Below, piece after piece: positions 23,663 to 32,928 of a stretch of 64,000 bases of DNA. The notes under the pieces are model-generated. The model was not told where the DNA came from, searched no databases, and saw nothing but the letters and a program-made list of their open reading frames with translations. The position numbers and the translations under genes are program-made. Numbering within the stretch: position 1 is the stretch's first letter; the number at the start of each line of letters is the position of its first letter. The stretch is from a virus, in IMG/VR virus record IMGVR_UViG_3300035438_001811, positions 1 to 64,000 of that record. One strand, 5' to 3'.

Positions 23663-23664
23663 GC

Positions 23665-24195
23665 TTATTCACCAATTAGACGGGCGATCACTTTGTTGGC
23701 AACGCGAAGATCGCTTTTAAGTTTGGTCACTTCTTCAAGTAAACAATCAAATTCTTTTTTAGGATTATGTATCAGCTCTCTAATCTTGAATAACGCATCG
23801 TTATAGCTCATATCTTTGTCGCCAAACAAGACTTGTATTTTCTGCCAAAACATATCTAACGTTTGATGCTCGGTTGTGTATACATAGTTTTGGCTTTGCT
23901 GCAAACGCTCAATCTCTGAGATCGCATCATCAGGATTGCCAAGCGCCGCCATAACTTGATCTCGAAATGTCATAGCGCCAGTCGCTTTATCCACCAAAGT
24001 ATTTAGGCGATTATCTTCATGGATTTGCAATGAGTCTAAAACGTATCGCAACGACTTGATCGCCAGTTCATCTGGCACTGTTGCGACATCTACTCCAGTG
24101 TTTTCATAAAGTAAATTCTTTACTTGATCGCGAAACAAAAAAGCTTGCTGCACATCGTCTTTTACTTTATAAAAACTTGTCTTATTTTCACTCAT
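23665..24195 (-). CDS. coiled-coil hypothetical protein
   Basis: 176 residues, two internal FRDQV elements (FLFRDQVKNLLYENTGVD and MTFRDQVMAALGNPDD) that look like an ancient duplication, and a Leu-rich coiled coil at the end. It has the AGTCCGT iterons in its promoter. Function unknown. Confidence 0.5.
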   Translation of the reverse strand: MSENKTSFYKVKDDVQQAFLFRDQVKNLLYENTGVDVATVPDELAIKSLRYVLDSLQIHEDNRLNTLVDKATGAMTFRDQVMAALGNPDDAISEIERLQQSQNYVYTTEHQTLDMFWQKIQVLFGDKDMSYNDALFKIRELIHNPKKEFDCLLEEVTKLKSDLRVANKVIARLIGE

Positions 24196-24203
24196 AAAAC
24201 TTA

Positions 24204-24232
24204 AGTCCGTAGTTAGTCCGTGTTCAGTCCGT
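24204..24232. promoter_or_regulatory. three 11-base-spaced AGTCCGT iterons
   Basis: AGTCCGT occurs at 24204, 24215 and 24226, exactly one helical turn apart, between the divergent genes at 23665 (-) and 24297 (+). It is likely to be an operator for a protein that binds one DNA face. Confidence 0.6.
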
Positions 24233-24296
24233 ACTCAATATTATAGCCATTTATTGATGCGATTCTAGGGGATAAAGTATCTAGGATTAAATCATC

Positions 24297-25076
24297 ATGG
24301 GTGAGAAACTCACGACATTTGAGACGGGTAACGGCGCTAAGGTTGAGATCGTGCCTTTAGGTAAAGGCGATACCGATTACCCTAAGCGCATTACGATTAC
24401 CGTTACCACGGCTGCTATTAAGAATGCCACTTCTGTCGCAGTATCTTATAGCGTTGCAACTTCTGGACAAACAATTAAAATCCCTGCTGGAACTTGCCTA
24501 CCATTTACCGATCCTCTGACTGGAAACGTAGTTAGCGCAACGGTTACAACTGCTGTTAGTACGGCGCTTTCAACAGGAAGCGGTCCATATACAGCGACTG
24601 GCTCGATTTCATTAGATGCGAATCATCTAGCAATCCCAATCAACAGCACTAGCTCTAACTTTATTCCCCTTGGAGCAAGAAGCACTGCTACTGGTACAGT
24701 AACGCTTTCTGATGAGCAGTTACGTACCTTTGATAGTACCCTGTTCGATCAAGGTCAAATCGTTAGCGGCGCGGGTGAATTTAGCTGCGATGGGGCTTTT
24801 AGTTCTATCGATGCTGGACTAACTACTGTTGCGAACTTAACGATCGGCGCTACTGCGATCGATGGAACAACTGTAATATCGACTCCAGGGAGTTACATGT
24901 GGGTCGTTGTCACTACTCCTCCCCCTGCTACTGGCTACACTTCAGGACTGGTTCGCCGTGGTATCTGCTATTGCACAGACCAGACTATTGACGTACAGGC
25001 TGGCGCAATTTCCAAGCAAAGCCTACCTTTCAAGGTTAATGGCACTGTATACACAGATCCCGCTGTTGTCACCTAA
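24297..25076 (+). CDS. major tail tube protein
   Basis: 259 residues, Ser/Thr/Gly/Val-rich and nearly all beta strand, as in tail tube subunits. An inserted Ig-like or jelly-roll region (about 30-130) precedes QLRTFDSTLFDQGQIVSGAG. It is followed by two small genes and the frameshifted chaperone pair before the tape measure, the standard tail order. The stop TAA overlaps the next ATG (TAATG). Confidence 0.7.
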   Translation: MGEKLTTFETGNGAKVEIVPLGKGDTDYPKRITITVTTAAIKNATSVAVSYSVATSGQTIKIPAGTCLPFTDPLTGNVVSATVTTAVSTALSTGSGPYTATGSISLDANHLAIPINSTSSNFIPLGARSTATGTVTLSDEQLRTFDSTLFDQGQIVSGAGEFSCDGAFSSIDAGLTTVANLTIGATAIDGTTVISTPGSYMWVVVTTPPPATGYTSGLVRRGICYCTDQTIDVQAGAISKQSLPFKVNGTVYTDPAVVT

Positions 25077-25288
25077 TGCATGAATATCTAATCTCTCCTA
25101 AAGCCTACGCAATAAGCTGCACCATAAACGGCAAGCAGCTTATTGCCGAAATGCTTTATCTGAAAGAAGAGTTTATGCAAGATACGAGAGTGGATCTATA
25201 CAGTGGCGATCGCGTTTTGGTTGCCACTGTATTAATCCCTAAAATAGACATTAATACACATCAAAATATCACTTTGCAAATATGCTAA
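25076..25288 (+). CDS. small tail-region protein
   Basis: 70 residues (MHEYLISPKAYAISCTINGK), beta-like, with VDLYSGDRVLVATVLIPK. It sits between tube and chaperone genes, coupled to both by overlapping start and stop codons. Its role is inferred from position only. Confidence 0.55.
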   Translation: MHEYLISPKAYAISCTINGKQLIAEMLYLKEEFMQDTRVDLYSGDRVLVATVLIPKIDINTHQNITLQIC

Positions 25289-25737
25289 TTTTTGAGATTG
25301 AGCAAAAGCCTACCTTTAAATCTAAAACCGTTTTTGGTGTTGAAATCCCATTGCTAGGGGAACTAACTGTTAATGAAACGATCGCAGTCGATAAGGCGAT
25401 CGCTACCGACCTTAGCTCAACCAGTGCCAATACTGAATGGAAAATCGTTCAGGTATCTGCATGGTTATCAGTGCGATTATCTGTAAGCCGTGAAGAAATT
25501 ACAGCGCAACTCAAAAAATCAATGCCTTTGATCGAGGCGCTATGGTTAACTTTTGTCTCAGAACGTGAGGGCATTACAGAAAGCTATGAACTCGATGAAC
25601 CAGTGACGGAGGGAAAGGAAGACGATCCAACCGTACCGTTAAAGACATCGAAGAAGAGTGGAATCAAATCTACCTCAAACTCACATCAAGTTGCTTTGCT
25701 CCAAAATTCAGAGATGGATTTGGACAGCAACGAATAA
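25282..25737 (+). CDS. tail assembly chaperone G (zero-frame product)
   Basis: 151 residues. Such proteins coat the tape measure during tail growth. It lies directly upstream of the tape measure gene, and a lambda-like GGGAAAG site at 25611 allows -1 slippage into a downstream frame. Acidic C-terminal tail; Ala/Leu-rich N-terminal half. Confidence 0.7.
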   Translation: MLIFEIEQKPTFKSKTVFGVEIPLLGELTVNETIAVDKAIATDLSSTSANTEWKIVQVSAWLSVRLSVSREEITAQLKKSMPLIEALWLTFVSEREGITESYELDEPVTEGKEDDPTVPLKTSKKSGIKSTSNSHQVALLQNSEMDLDSNE

Positions 25738-26030
25738 GCGTAATCAGATCGCATCTTGCTTATATCAATGAGCAAGAGTTACAGCGATCGGCTGAGCTAG
25801 AGGTTATTGCGGCGCGAAATACGTTGGCTACTGGTGATTTTAAAGACCGTGAGAAAGCTTTCCGATCTTTGACACCATCATTGCAGGCATTGCGGAGAAT
25901 GCAAGCCAAAAAGCAGATGAGCGTTAGGTTTGCTAAGAAATTTGCGAAGCTATTTAAGGAAGGCAAAATACCGAATTGGGTAGTTGAAATTTGCGATTAC
26001 GAGACGATTGAATTATTAGCGGGTGATTGA
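25282..26030 (+). CDS. tail assembly chaperone GT (-1 frameshift fusion)
   Basis: Predicted fusion of the G protein through the slippery site to a second frame ending at 26030. Past the site, the -1 frame reads GRRSNRTVKDIEEEWNQIYL and continues without stops through FRDGFGQQRISVIRSHLAYI to the end LLAGD. The T part is protein-like, though its own first possible start (TTG 25824) is far inside the domain. This matches the G/GT arrangement of lambda. About 249 residues. Confidence 0.75.
25611..25617 (+). promoter_or_regulatory. -1 ribosomal frameshift site GGGAAAG
   Basis: In the G frame it reads G GGA AAG, the same heptamer used by lambda G/GT. The slip would pair GGG AAA and continue in the T frame. 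Confidence 0.8.
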
Positions 26031-26031
26031 T

Positions 26032-29000
26032 ATGGCTGATGAGAATTATGCAATTAGAGTTAGTTTTGATGGCATCGACAAGGCGATCGGTGACATCAAA
26101 TTACTGCAATCTGCGATCGGCAATATCAAATTACCTGCACTTAATATCGATTTAAGTAAATTTACTGGCATTGAAAAAACTCAGATTGCATCCGTCGCAA
26201 GAGTAGAAGCTGCTCAAATTGCGTCACAAGCTAAAGTTGACGCAGCTAGATTAACAGGAGCTTCAAAAGTCTCAGCGTTAGAAGTTGGCGCGATCGCTAA
26301 ATTAGAGTCGGCTCAAATAGCAGCTAACGCTAAAGTTTTAGCTGCTAAAGATGGCAATGCTACCAAAGTCGTTAACGCTGAAATAGCAGCGCAATCTAGA
26401 TTAGAAGCTGCGAGAATAGCATCTGCTACAAAAATCAGTAATGCAGAAATATCAACGATCGCCAAATTAGAAGCCGCTAGGATTGCATCTGCCACTAAGG
26501 TTAGTGCTGTAGAAGCCTCAACAATTGCAAAGCTAGAAGCGGCTCAAATAGCTTCCAATGCCAAGATTGAAGCATTGCGATTAAATTTGTCAGCAAAAGC
26601 GATCGCTAATGAAGTGGCAGCAGTTACTAAGATTGAATCAATAAAGATTGCTAGCGATGCAAAATTAGCTGCAAATAAAGACTCTAATGCTGTTAAATTG
26701 CGTACTGCGGAACTAAGTAATGAAAGTAAAATCGAAGCTGCTAAACTTGCCACAACTGCCAAAATAACGGCTGCTGACAGTGCGGCAATCGCAAAATTAG
26801 AAGCGGCGGAATTAGCTTCTAATGCCAAGATTGAAGCTGCTAAAATTGCATCTGCTACTAAACTGGAAATAGCAGAAAAAGCAAGATTAGATAGGCAAAG
26901 AAAAGAGTCAGAAGCGCTAGCAAGAACAGAGTCAGCAAGAGCAGCTAAAGCGATCTCTGACGCTGAAAAATCATCAACAAAACCACAATCAAAAAGCAAT
27001 TCTGATGCAGTAATTGCTCAACTAGAAAAACAAAAAGCTGCTAGCACTGTACGAGTATCTGATGGCGCTGACAAAGAATCCGCCCGAATTGCACAAGAAA
27101 CACTTAGATATAAGCAGCAAATTGCCGCGATTGACGCAAAGATTTTCAACCCTGCGGATATTGCTAACGCTAAAGCTCTAGCGAGTGAAATTAATAAACT
27201 CAATCTTGACAAAATCAAGAAAGGATTTGACGATGCGAGTCCTGTAACTTTTAATCAGTTCATTGGCGCTACTACTGAGAAAGCGCGAGATTTAGCTGAG
27301 CAACTACAAAATACATCACAGACATTAGAACGGATTGGAACTACTTTTAACCAAGTTTCTAGCGCTGCGAATCAGGCATTTTTAGGCTTTGATACTGCCA
27401 AAACTAAAGTAGCGACATTATCTACTCAATCCAACGCTTTTGCTAATACAGCTATCAAGCTATCAAAGGATTTAAACAATCAAGTAACCAGCACCGAAAT
27501 ATTAACAGCACAATATGAAATTCTATCTAGTGGATTTATTAATGCTGCTGATGCATCAGAGATTGCCAGAGTATCGGTATTAGGTGCTAAAGCTGGTTTT
27601 ACTGACACAGCTACGGTAGCTGATGCAACTACCTCAATTTTGAATGCCTATGGTTTAGCTGCTAGCGATGCTGCTAATGTGGTAGACCAATTAGCAGTTG
27701 TGCAGGATAAAGGTAAAACAACGATCGGGCTATTTGCTGGTCAGCTTGGTAAAGTTGCGCCAATTGCTGCAAGTGCGGGCGTAACACTAAACGAGTTAAA
27801 CGCTGCCATAGCAAGCGTTACGATTAAAGGCGTTAAAACCGAGACTGCGGTTAGTGGTATTAGACAGGCGATTGTCAACTTGGTCAAGCCCACGCAATCC
27901 GCACAAAAAGTGTTGGAGGCTATTGGGATCACTAACGCTGCTACAACGCTTAAAACTGAAGGATTAACAGGTGTACTCAATCGATTAAAAGCGGCTGGCT
28001 TAAACACCAGTAGTCAGCTATCTAAAATCTTTACAGATATTGATGGTTTAACTGCTGTTGTCCCTTTACTTAACGACGACCTTAAGAACTTTAATGCAAA
28101 TCTAGTAGCTGTTGGCAATGCATCAGGAAAAGCACAGCAAGGCTTTGATATTGTCGCTAAATCTGCTGAAGGTCAAATTACAGCAGCAATCAACAAAATC
28201 AATGAAGCTTTAGTCAATTTAGGGCGCGGCGCACAGGTAGCTTTTGCGCCATTAGTAGCGGCTGTAGGCGCGGCTGTTGACGTATTCAACCAATTACCCG
28301 CACCATTGCAAACAGTTATAGGCGGCGTTATTGGATTAGTTGGAGGTGTCGCCACATTGGGCGCGGCTCTCACTGCGATCGGCGCGGCTGCCCCTGCTTT
28401 TATTGGTGGACTAAAATTATTTGGCATTCAGGCGGCGGCTTCTACCGTGGCGACTACAGGGCTAGCCACTGCTAACACCGTAACCGCCACATCGTTTGTA
28501 GGCTTAGGAGTAGCAACCAAAGCGGCGGCGGCTGGGTTTGTGACGTTCGCAACTACAGCTACTACCACAGTGACAGGCGCTTTGGTATCTGTTGGAGCAT
28601 TGTTAGCTAAAGGCACGATTCTGGCTGGTACTTTTGCTGTGGTTGCTGTTAAAGCTATTGCGTCTATAGTTGTGGCTATGGCTCCATTAGTGGCAACTTT
28701 AGGGGTTGTCTATTTAGCCTTTGAATCTGTCCGAAATACAGCTAACTTATTTGGCGAAATTAACAGCAATAAAGCTGAGGATGCATTCGACAAAATTCTA
28801 AACAAAAGTACGGCTGTAGATGCGAAATTAAAACAAGCGACTGCTACTTCACAATCGTTTACCGATAAGCTAGCAGGTGGATTTGATAAGGTAGAGAATC
28901 CAATACAAGGGGCGGCGCTTGCAATCACCAATTTAAGCAATGCTTTAATCGGTGCTGAGTCAGGGGCTTCTAAATTTGGTTCGCAATTTGGCTTTATTAC

Positions 29001-30948
29001 TCAACAACAATTAGAGGCGCAAAAGACTGCGATCGCTTATAGTAACGCGATTACAACACTTAGCTCTGGTTTTCAGCCAGCCGTCAATCTTATCGGTAAA
29101 TATGGCACTGGCATTGACTTTGAACGTCGCGCAACTCAGTTGTCAATTAAAGAAAACAAGGAATACCAAAAACAACTAGCTGCTACCAGCGAACGATTAA
29201 AGCAAGAAGTATCCGATCTAGAGGCTATCGGTAAGCAGAAAGGAGTAGACCAAGCTGCTAACAAATTAGAGATTGATTCTCGGAAAACATTGATCGCCCA
29301 ATCGGATCAAAAAATTGCTGTACTCAAAAAGGAAGAGGAAGCGGTTAAGGCTGTATCTGATGCTGAAAGGGATAGAGCTAAACAGCTACGAGAAAACCAA
29401 AACCAAGACGCAGAAAAATCAATCAAGCGCTCCTTTGACGATGGCAAAACCAAGCGCGATCGCGAAAATGCTGATGCTATCAAGGCTATCGAAGAGAAAA
29501 ACGCACTCGCAAAAGGTGAGCTAGATCGCAGACAAGCGCTAGAAACTGAAGCGCTGAAGGAAAAGCAAACCCTAGCTCTACAAGACAAGCAAAGGGCATT
29601 TGATGATACTCAGAACGCCAAAAAGCTACAACTTGAAGATGCTCTTGATGCTAAGAAGCGGGCGAATGAGGAGAAACTCAACGCACTCAAACAGGCATTT
29701 GACGATAAGCAAAACGCGCTTAAAGAACAGAGAGCAGAGAAACAACGTAAGGACGATGAGGCATTTGCAGCGCAACGCGCTCAACGTGACAAACAAGCAA
29801 GTGAGGCTCTATCAGGTGCTAAGCAGCTAATCAGTAATGAGGGTGCGATCGCCACTGCTAAACCAGAAGATCGCGCCAAGATTGCGGCGCAAATCGAAGA
29901 AGAAGAACGCATTAGAGCACAAGCTGCTACTCAAGGCGTAGCTGGTGGTACTGAATCCCAAGAACAATTAGTAGCTAAGGCTAAGCAAATCGCCCAAATA
30001 TCTGCGATTGCCAACGGTGAGGAACAGAAAAAAGTAGAGTTTGCTATTGCTGAACTTGATAAAGCGAACAAAGCTAAGCAAGCTGAAATTGATAAGGCTG
30101 AAGTTGCAAAGCGCACTGAAGAAAAACAAGCTAGTGACAAAGTTTTTGAAGCTGAACAAAATGCTGCTAAGCTTGCCTTTGATGCTGAGCAAAACACTGC
30201 CAAGCTTAACTTTGAAAACACTGTTCTCAAACCTGAAAAGCAAAAGATCGAAGCTGAATTACAAGCGAGTAAATTAGCCTTTGAGCGTGGCGAACTTGCA
30301 GCGCTGAAAACACAACAAGCAGCCGATGAGAGGGCTTTAAAACTTCAGCAAACTAACGAGGACTTAGCAGCTAAGAAAGCTGCTGATGCTGAGTTAGAGA
30401 CGATTAAGCTCGCTCAAAAAGAGAAAGAACTAGCACTTGATCGCGCCTTTGAGGATCAGAAAATTGAACGTGAGAGAGCATTTAAGGAATCTCAGAGAGC
30501 CTTAGATAAAGCATCTGCCATAGAGATTCAACAAATCCTTGGTAAGTCTGCACAGCAAATTATCAGCGCTCTCACGTTAGCTAAAGGTGATTCTAAGTTT
30601 GGGGCTGTAGCTGGTATTGGCACTAGTCCTAAAGGAGATGCTAAAGCTCTAAATAATCAGGATGAAGTAAATAGGGCGGCGTTAGGAGCTAGCACTTTAC
30701 CTAAGTTTGCGCGTGGCGTTACAAACTTTGTCGGGGGTGCGGCATTGGTTGGGGAAAAAGGTGCTGAGCTGGTGACATTGCCTAGAGGCTCTAACGTGCT
30801 ACCAGCAAACCAAACCAAGAACGTGCTTAATAATTCGGGCGGCAATAAAACCTATAACGTAAATGTAACCACTGGCAGTGGTAATGCTACAGAGATCGCT
30901 TTACAGATACAGAGAGAGATGGCACGATCGGCGGCGCTGAGTATGTAG
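26032..30948 (+). CDS. tape measure protein
   Basis: About 1639 residues. The N-terminal 270 residues are Ala/Lys/Ile-rich tandem coiled-coil repeats (KLEAARIASATKIS-like). The core is a phage minor tail domain (STQSNAFANTAIKLSKDL, GLFAGQLGKVAPIAASAGVT, VSGIRQAIVNLVKP), followed by several hydrophobic helices (about 755-900) and a long Lys/Glu coiled coil. FARGVTNFVGGAALVGEKGA and a Gly/Asn tail end the protein. At roughly 0.15 nm per residue the tail would be about 250 nm long. Start ATG 32 is preferred over two in-frame upstream codons. Confidence 0.9.
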   Translation: MADENYAIRVSFDGIDKAIGDIKLLQSAIGNIKLPALNIDLSKFTGIEKTQIASVARVEAAQIASQAKVDAARLTGASKVSALEVGAIAKLESAQIAANAKVLAAKDGNATKVVNAEIAAQSRLEAARIASATKISNAEISTIAKLEAARIASATKVSAVEASTIAKLEAAQIASNAKIEALRLNLSAKAIANEVAAVTKIESIKIASDAKLAANKDSNAVKLRTAELSNESKIEAAKLATTAKITAADSAAIAKLEAAELASNAKIEAAKIASATKLEIAEKARLDRQRKESEALARTESARAAKAISDAEKSSTKPQSKSNSDAVIAQLEKQKAASTVRVSDGADKESARIAQETLRYKQQIAAIDAKIFNPADIANAKALASEINKLNLDKIKKGFDDASPVTFNQFIGATTEKARDLAEQLQNTSQTLERIGTTFNQVSSAANQAFLGFDTAKTKVATLSTQSNAFANTAIKLSKDLNNQVTSTEILTAQYEILSSGFINAADASEIARVSVLGAKAGFTDTATVADATTSILNAYGLAASDAANVVDQLAVVQDKGKTTIGLFAGQLGKVAPIAASAGVTLNELNAAIASVTIKGVKTETAVSGIRQAIVNLVKPTQSAQKVLEAIGITNAATTLKTEGLTGVLNRLKAAGLNTSSQLSKIFTDIDGLTAVVPLLNDDLKNFNANLVAVGNASGKAQQGFDIVAKSAEGQITAAINKINEALVNLGRGAQVAFAPLVAAVGAAVDVFNQLPAPLQTVIGGVIGLVGGVATLGAALTAIGAAAPAFIGGLKLFGIQAAASTVATTGLATANTVTATSFVGLGVATKAAAAGFVTFATTATTTVTGALVSVGALLAKGTILAGTFAVVAVKAIASIVVAMAPLVATLGVVYLAFESVRNTANLFGEINSNKAEDAFDKILNKSTAVDAKLKQATATSQSFTDKLAGGFDKVENPIQGAALAITNLSNALIGAESGASKFGSQFGFITQQQLEAQKTAIAYSNAITTLSSGFQPAVNLIGKYGTGIDFERRATQLSIKENKEYQKQLAATSERLKQEVSDLEAIGKQKGVDQAANKLEIDSRKTLIAQSDQKIAVLKKEEEAVKAVSDAERDRAKQLRENQNQDAEKSIKRSFDDGKTKRDRENADAIKAIEEKNALAKGELDRRQALETEALKEKQTLALQDKQRAFDDTQNAKKLQLEDALDAKKRANEEKLNALKQAFDDKQNALKEQRAEKQRKDDEAFAAQRAQRDKQASEALSGAKQLISNEGAIATAKPEDRAKIAAQIEEEERIRAQAATQGVAGGTESQEQLVAKAKQIAQISAIANGEEQKKVEFAIAELDKANKAKQAEIDKAEVAKRTEEKQASDKVFEAEQNAAKLAFDAEQNTAKLNFENTVLKPEKQKIEAELQASKLAFERGELAALKTQQAADERALKLQQTNEDLAAKKAADAELETIKLAQKEKELALDRAFEDQKIERERAFKESQRALDKASAIEIQQILGKSAQQIISALTLAKGDSKFGAVAGIGTSPKGDAKALNNQDEVNRAALGASTLPKFARGVTNFVGGAALVGEKGAELVTLPRGSNVLPANQTKNVLNNSGGNKTYNVNVTTGSGNATEIALQIQREMARSAALSM

Positions 30949-30977
30949 AATAACTAAAAGTTTGGATTAAGCGATCG

Positions 30978-31187
30978 TTATTCATTCTCTACCCAAACAA
31001 TAATTTTAGATGGCTGAATCTTGTAGGCATCGCAGATTTTAGCGATTGAGCCTGTAGATGGTATATGCCAAGGGTTACGCGCTAACTCATAGCCAGTTGT
31101 ACCGCTTATCCCCGTTTCTTTGACGAACTGATAAGCGGTTATTTTTCTTTCTTCCAGAAATTCTTTAACTATATTTCTTAAAGCCAT
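30978..31187 (-). CDS. XRE-family regulator next to the effector
   Basis: 69 residues. FLEERKITAYQFVKETGIS followed by GTTGYELARNPWHIPSTG is a Cro/CI-type helix-turn-helix, and IAKICDAYKIQPSKIIVWVE is its dimer strand. It is transcribed away from the TnpB/Cas12-like gene at 31252 across a 64-base region with palindromes, so it probably regulates itself and the effector. Confidence 0.75.
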   Translation of the reverse strand: MALRNIVKEFLEERKITAYQFVKETGISGTTGYELARNPWHIPSTGSIAKICDAYKIQPSKIIVWVENE

Positions 31188-31195
31188 ATCACAAT

Positions 31196-31251
31196 TAAAA
31201 GCTTGTATTAAAAGCTTGTCAATAGTATCAATACTATGATACTATCAGTAT
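31196..31251. promoter_or_regulatory. divergent promoter-operator of the effector
   Basis: Plus strand: TTGTCA at 31216-31221, 18 bases, TACTAT at 31240-31245. The -10 ends six bases before the effector ATG, which predicts a leaderless message. AAAAGCTTGT is repeated (about 31197 and 31210). AGTATCAATACT and the inverted pair GTATCA/TGATAC overlap the spacer. Confidence 0.6.
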
Positions 31252-32928
31252 ATGACTAGCAATGAAGCCACTACTAAAAAGATAGCTGAATTTAAGTTGT
31301 CTCCCACGATTGAGCAAAGCGCACAAATTGATATGTGGCTTACTCAACTTAAATGGGTATGGAATGTTGGTTTAAGTCTGCTTGAGGAAGATCAGCAACG
31401 TTATTGGAGGGCAAAACAAGAATGGGCAGAGTATAGTCCTGAAGTATGGCAATGGCGAAAATCATGCAAAATCGACGGGATTGAGTATGTAAATCCTGAT
31501 AATCAATACGGGCTTTGCTGTGCTTACTATCCTGATAAATGCGACATCCGCAAACATCGGGATATTGAAGAGCCATTTAAGCACGTTAAAAATTATCGCT
31601 TTATCGCTAATATGCGATGTCCTGATTTTTTGCACCCTATCGATAGCGAATCACGGCGATCTGTTGTGGATAACCTAATTGATGCATGGACTCAGTACCG
31701 CAAGGGGAAAAAAGGCAGACCACGTTACAAAAAGAAAGCTGATAAATTAGAAAGCTTTTCTAACGGCAATGGTCGGATATACGTTAATATTTCGCCCTTG
31801 GGTAATGACAATGCATTAATTGACTATCCAAAGCTAGGGTCAATCAAATGCAAGGGATTCTACCGTCGCTATGCTGGTAATCATACAATTGTACGCATCG
31901 TCAAAAAGGCTGACGGCTATTATGTGCAATTCACTAGCACGGTAGACGTAAAGCCCGTTAAACCAGCAAAAAAGCAAGAAGTAGGCTTAGATTTTGGTGT
32001 AGTCGCTCCTATTGCTGATAGTGATGGAAGATTGCATAAATCAAAACGCTATGCCAAATTGCAAGCTAAGAAATTAGCTCGTATTCAGCGCTCTATCTCA
32101 CGCTCAAAAGATGGCTCTAACCGTCTAAAAGCTAAACGCTCTAAACTAGCTAAAGTGCATCTTAAAATCGCTAGGCAACGCGATCGCTTTATTCATAAGC
32201 TCACATCCAAGTATGTGAGTGAATATCAAAGCATTGCCATTGAGGATACCAAGGTTAAAAATATGGTACGCGCACCAAAGGCGAAAGCTGGTGAAAATGG
32301 CGCGTTTCTACCTAATGGCGCGGCTGCAAAAGCTGGCTTAAATAAAGCGCTTCTTGATGTGGCGATCGGCAAAACAAAAACGATGCTAGAGACTAAATCT
32401 AAAGCATCAGAAAGAATATTTGTGAAAGTACCCGCACCGCACACTTCTCAAGGTTGCTCTCAGTGTGGCTACTATTCCGAAGAGTTTCGACCATCTCAAG
32501 CTGTTTTTAAATGCTTGAATTGTGGTCATGGTGACAACGCAGATAGCAACGCCTCAACCGTTATCCGTAATGTTGCTTTTAAAGGCTTGGTTTTGAAACC
32601 ATACCCCGCTTCATCGGGGGAATTTAAGGGCGTGGATCATGCAACGCATGGGAAGAAGCGCCAACCGAGTAAGACTCGCAAGAGTAAGAAAGGATCGGTA
32701 GGAGAAACATCTACCGCAATCAACCGCGAAAGCGGGGCTGTAAATAGTCTAACCACTCGCGCAAACCCTGAAAACCAATCACCACAAGACTTTGAGCTAT
32801 GGCAAGATTTAAAATCACTATCTAAAGCCAACTCTAAATTGCAATCTCGTAAGCGATCCGCGCAAATCGATCCTAATATTGGCGCTCAGCTTGGTTTTTG
32901 GGATCTGTCTGGTGAAGCTTCTGGTTAA
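31252..32928 (+). CDS. TnpB/Cas12-family RNA-guided nuclease-like effector
   Basis: 558 residues, longer than typical TnpB (about 400). RuvC-I is GLDFGVVAPIADSDG with D247, RuvC-II is IAIEDTKV with E331 and RuvC-III is DNADSNAS with D431, so the catalytic triad is complete. A four-cysteine zinc finger lies between (C402, C405, C421, C424). An N-terminal extension of about 90 residues precedes the wedge/REC-like part, and a basic, Ser-rich C-terminal extension follows residue 445. No tnpA or transposon ends are visible. It ends inside the first repeat of the CRISPR array, so it is best read as a compact type V-U-like effector; a domesticated TnpB is the alternative. Confidence 0.82.
   Translation: MTSNEATTKKIAEFKLSPTIEQSAQIDMWLTQLKWVWNVGLSLLEEDQQRYWRAKQEWAEYSPEVWQWRKSCKIDGIEYVNPDNQYGLCCAYYPDKCDIRKHRDIEEPFKHVKNYRFIANMRCPDFLHPIDSESRRSVVDNLIDAWTQYRKGKKGRPRYKKKADKLESFSNGNGRIYVNISPLGNDNALIDYPKLGSIKCKGFYRRYAGNHTIVRIVKKADGYYVQFTSTVDVKPVKPAKKQEVGLDFGVVAPIADSDGRLHKSKRYAKLQAKKLARIQRSISRSKDGSNRLKAKRSKLAKVHLKIARQRDRFIHKLTSKYVSEYQSIAIEDTKVKNMVRAPKAKAGENGAFLPNGAAAKAGLNKALLDVAIGKTKTMLETKSKASERIFVKVPAPHTSQGCSQCGYYSEEFRPSQAVFKCLNCGHGDNADSNASTVIRNVAFKGLVLKPYPASSGEFKGVDHATHGKKRQPSKTRKSKKGSVGETSTAINRESGAVNSLTTRANPENQSPQDFELWQDLKSLSKANSKLQSRKRSAQIDPNIGAQLGFWDLSGEASG

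Noticed and set aside
26313-30845. Several long minus-strand reading frames within the tape measure gene
   Set aside because: They are antisense shadows caused by Ala/Lys/Glu-rich codon usage and show no binding sites or family motifs.
31252-32928. Ordinary IS200/IS605 insertion
   Set aside because: No tnpA, no flanking palindromes or target junctions were seen, and the gene ends inside an array. Domesticated TnpB remains an alternative.
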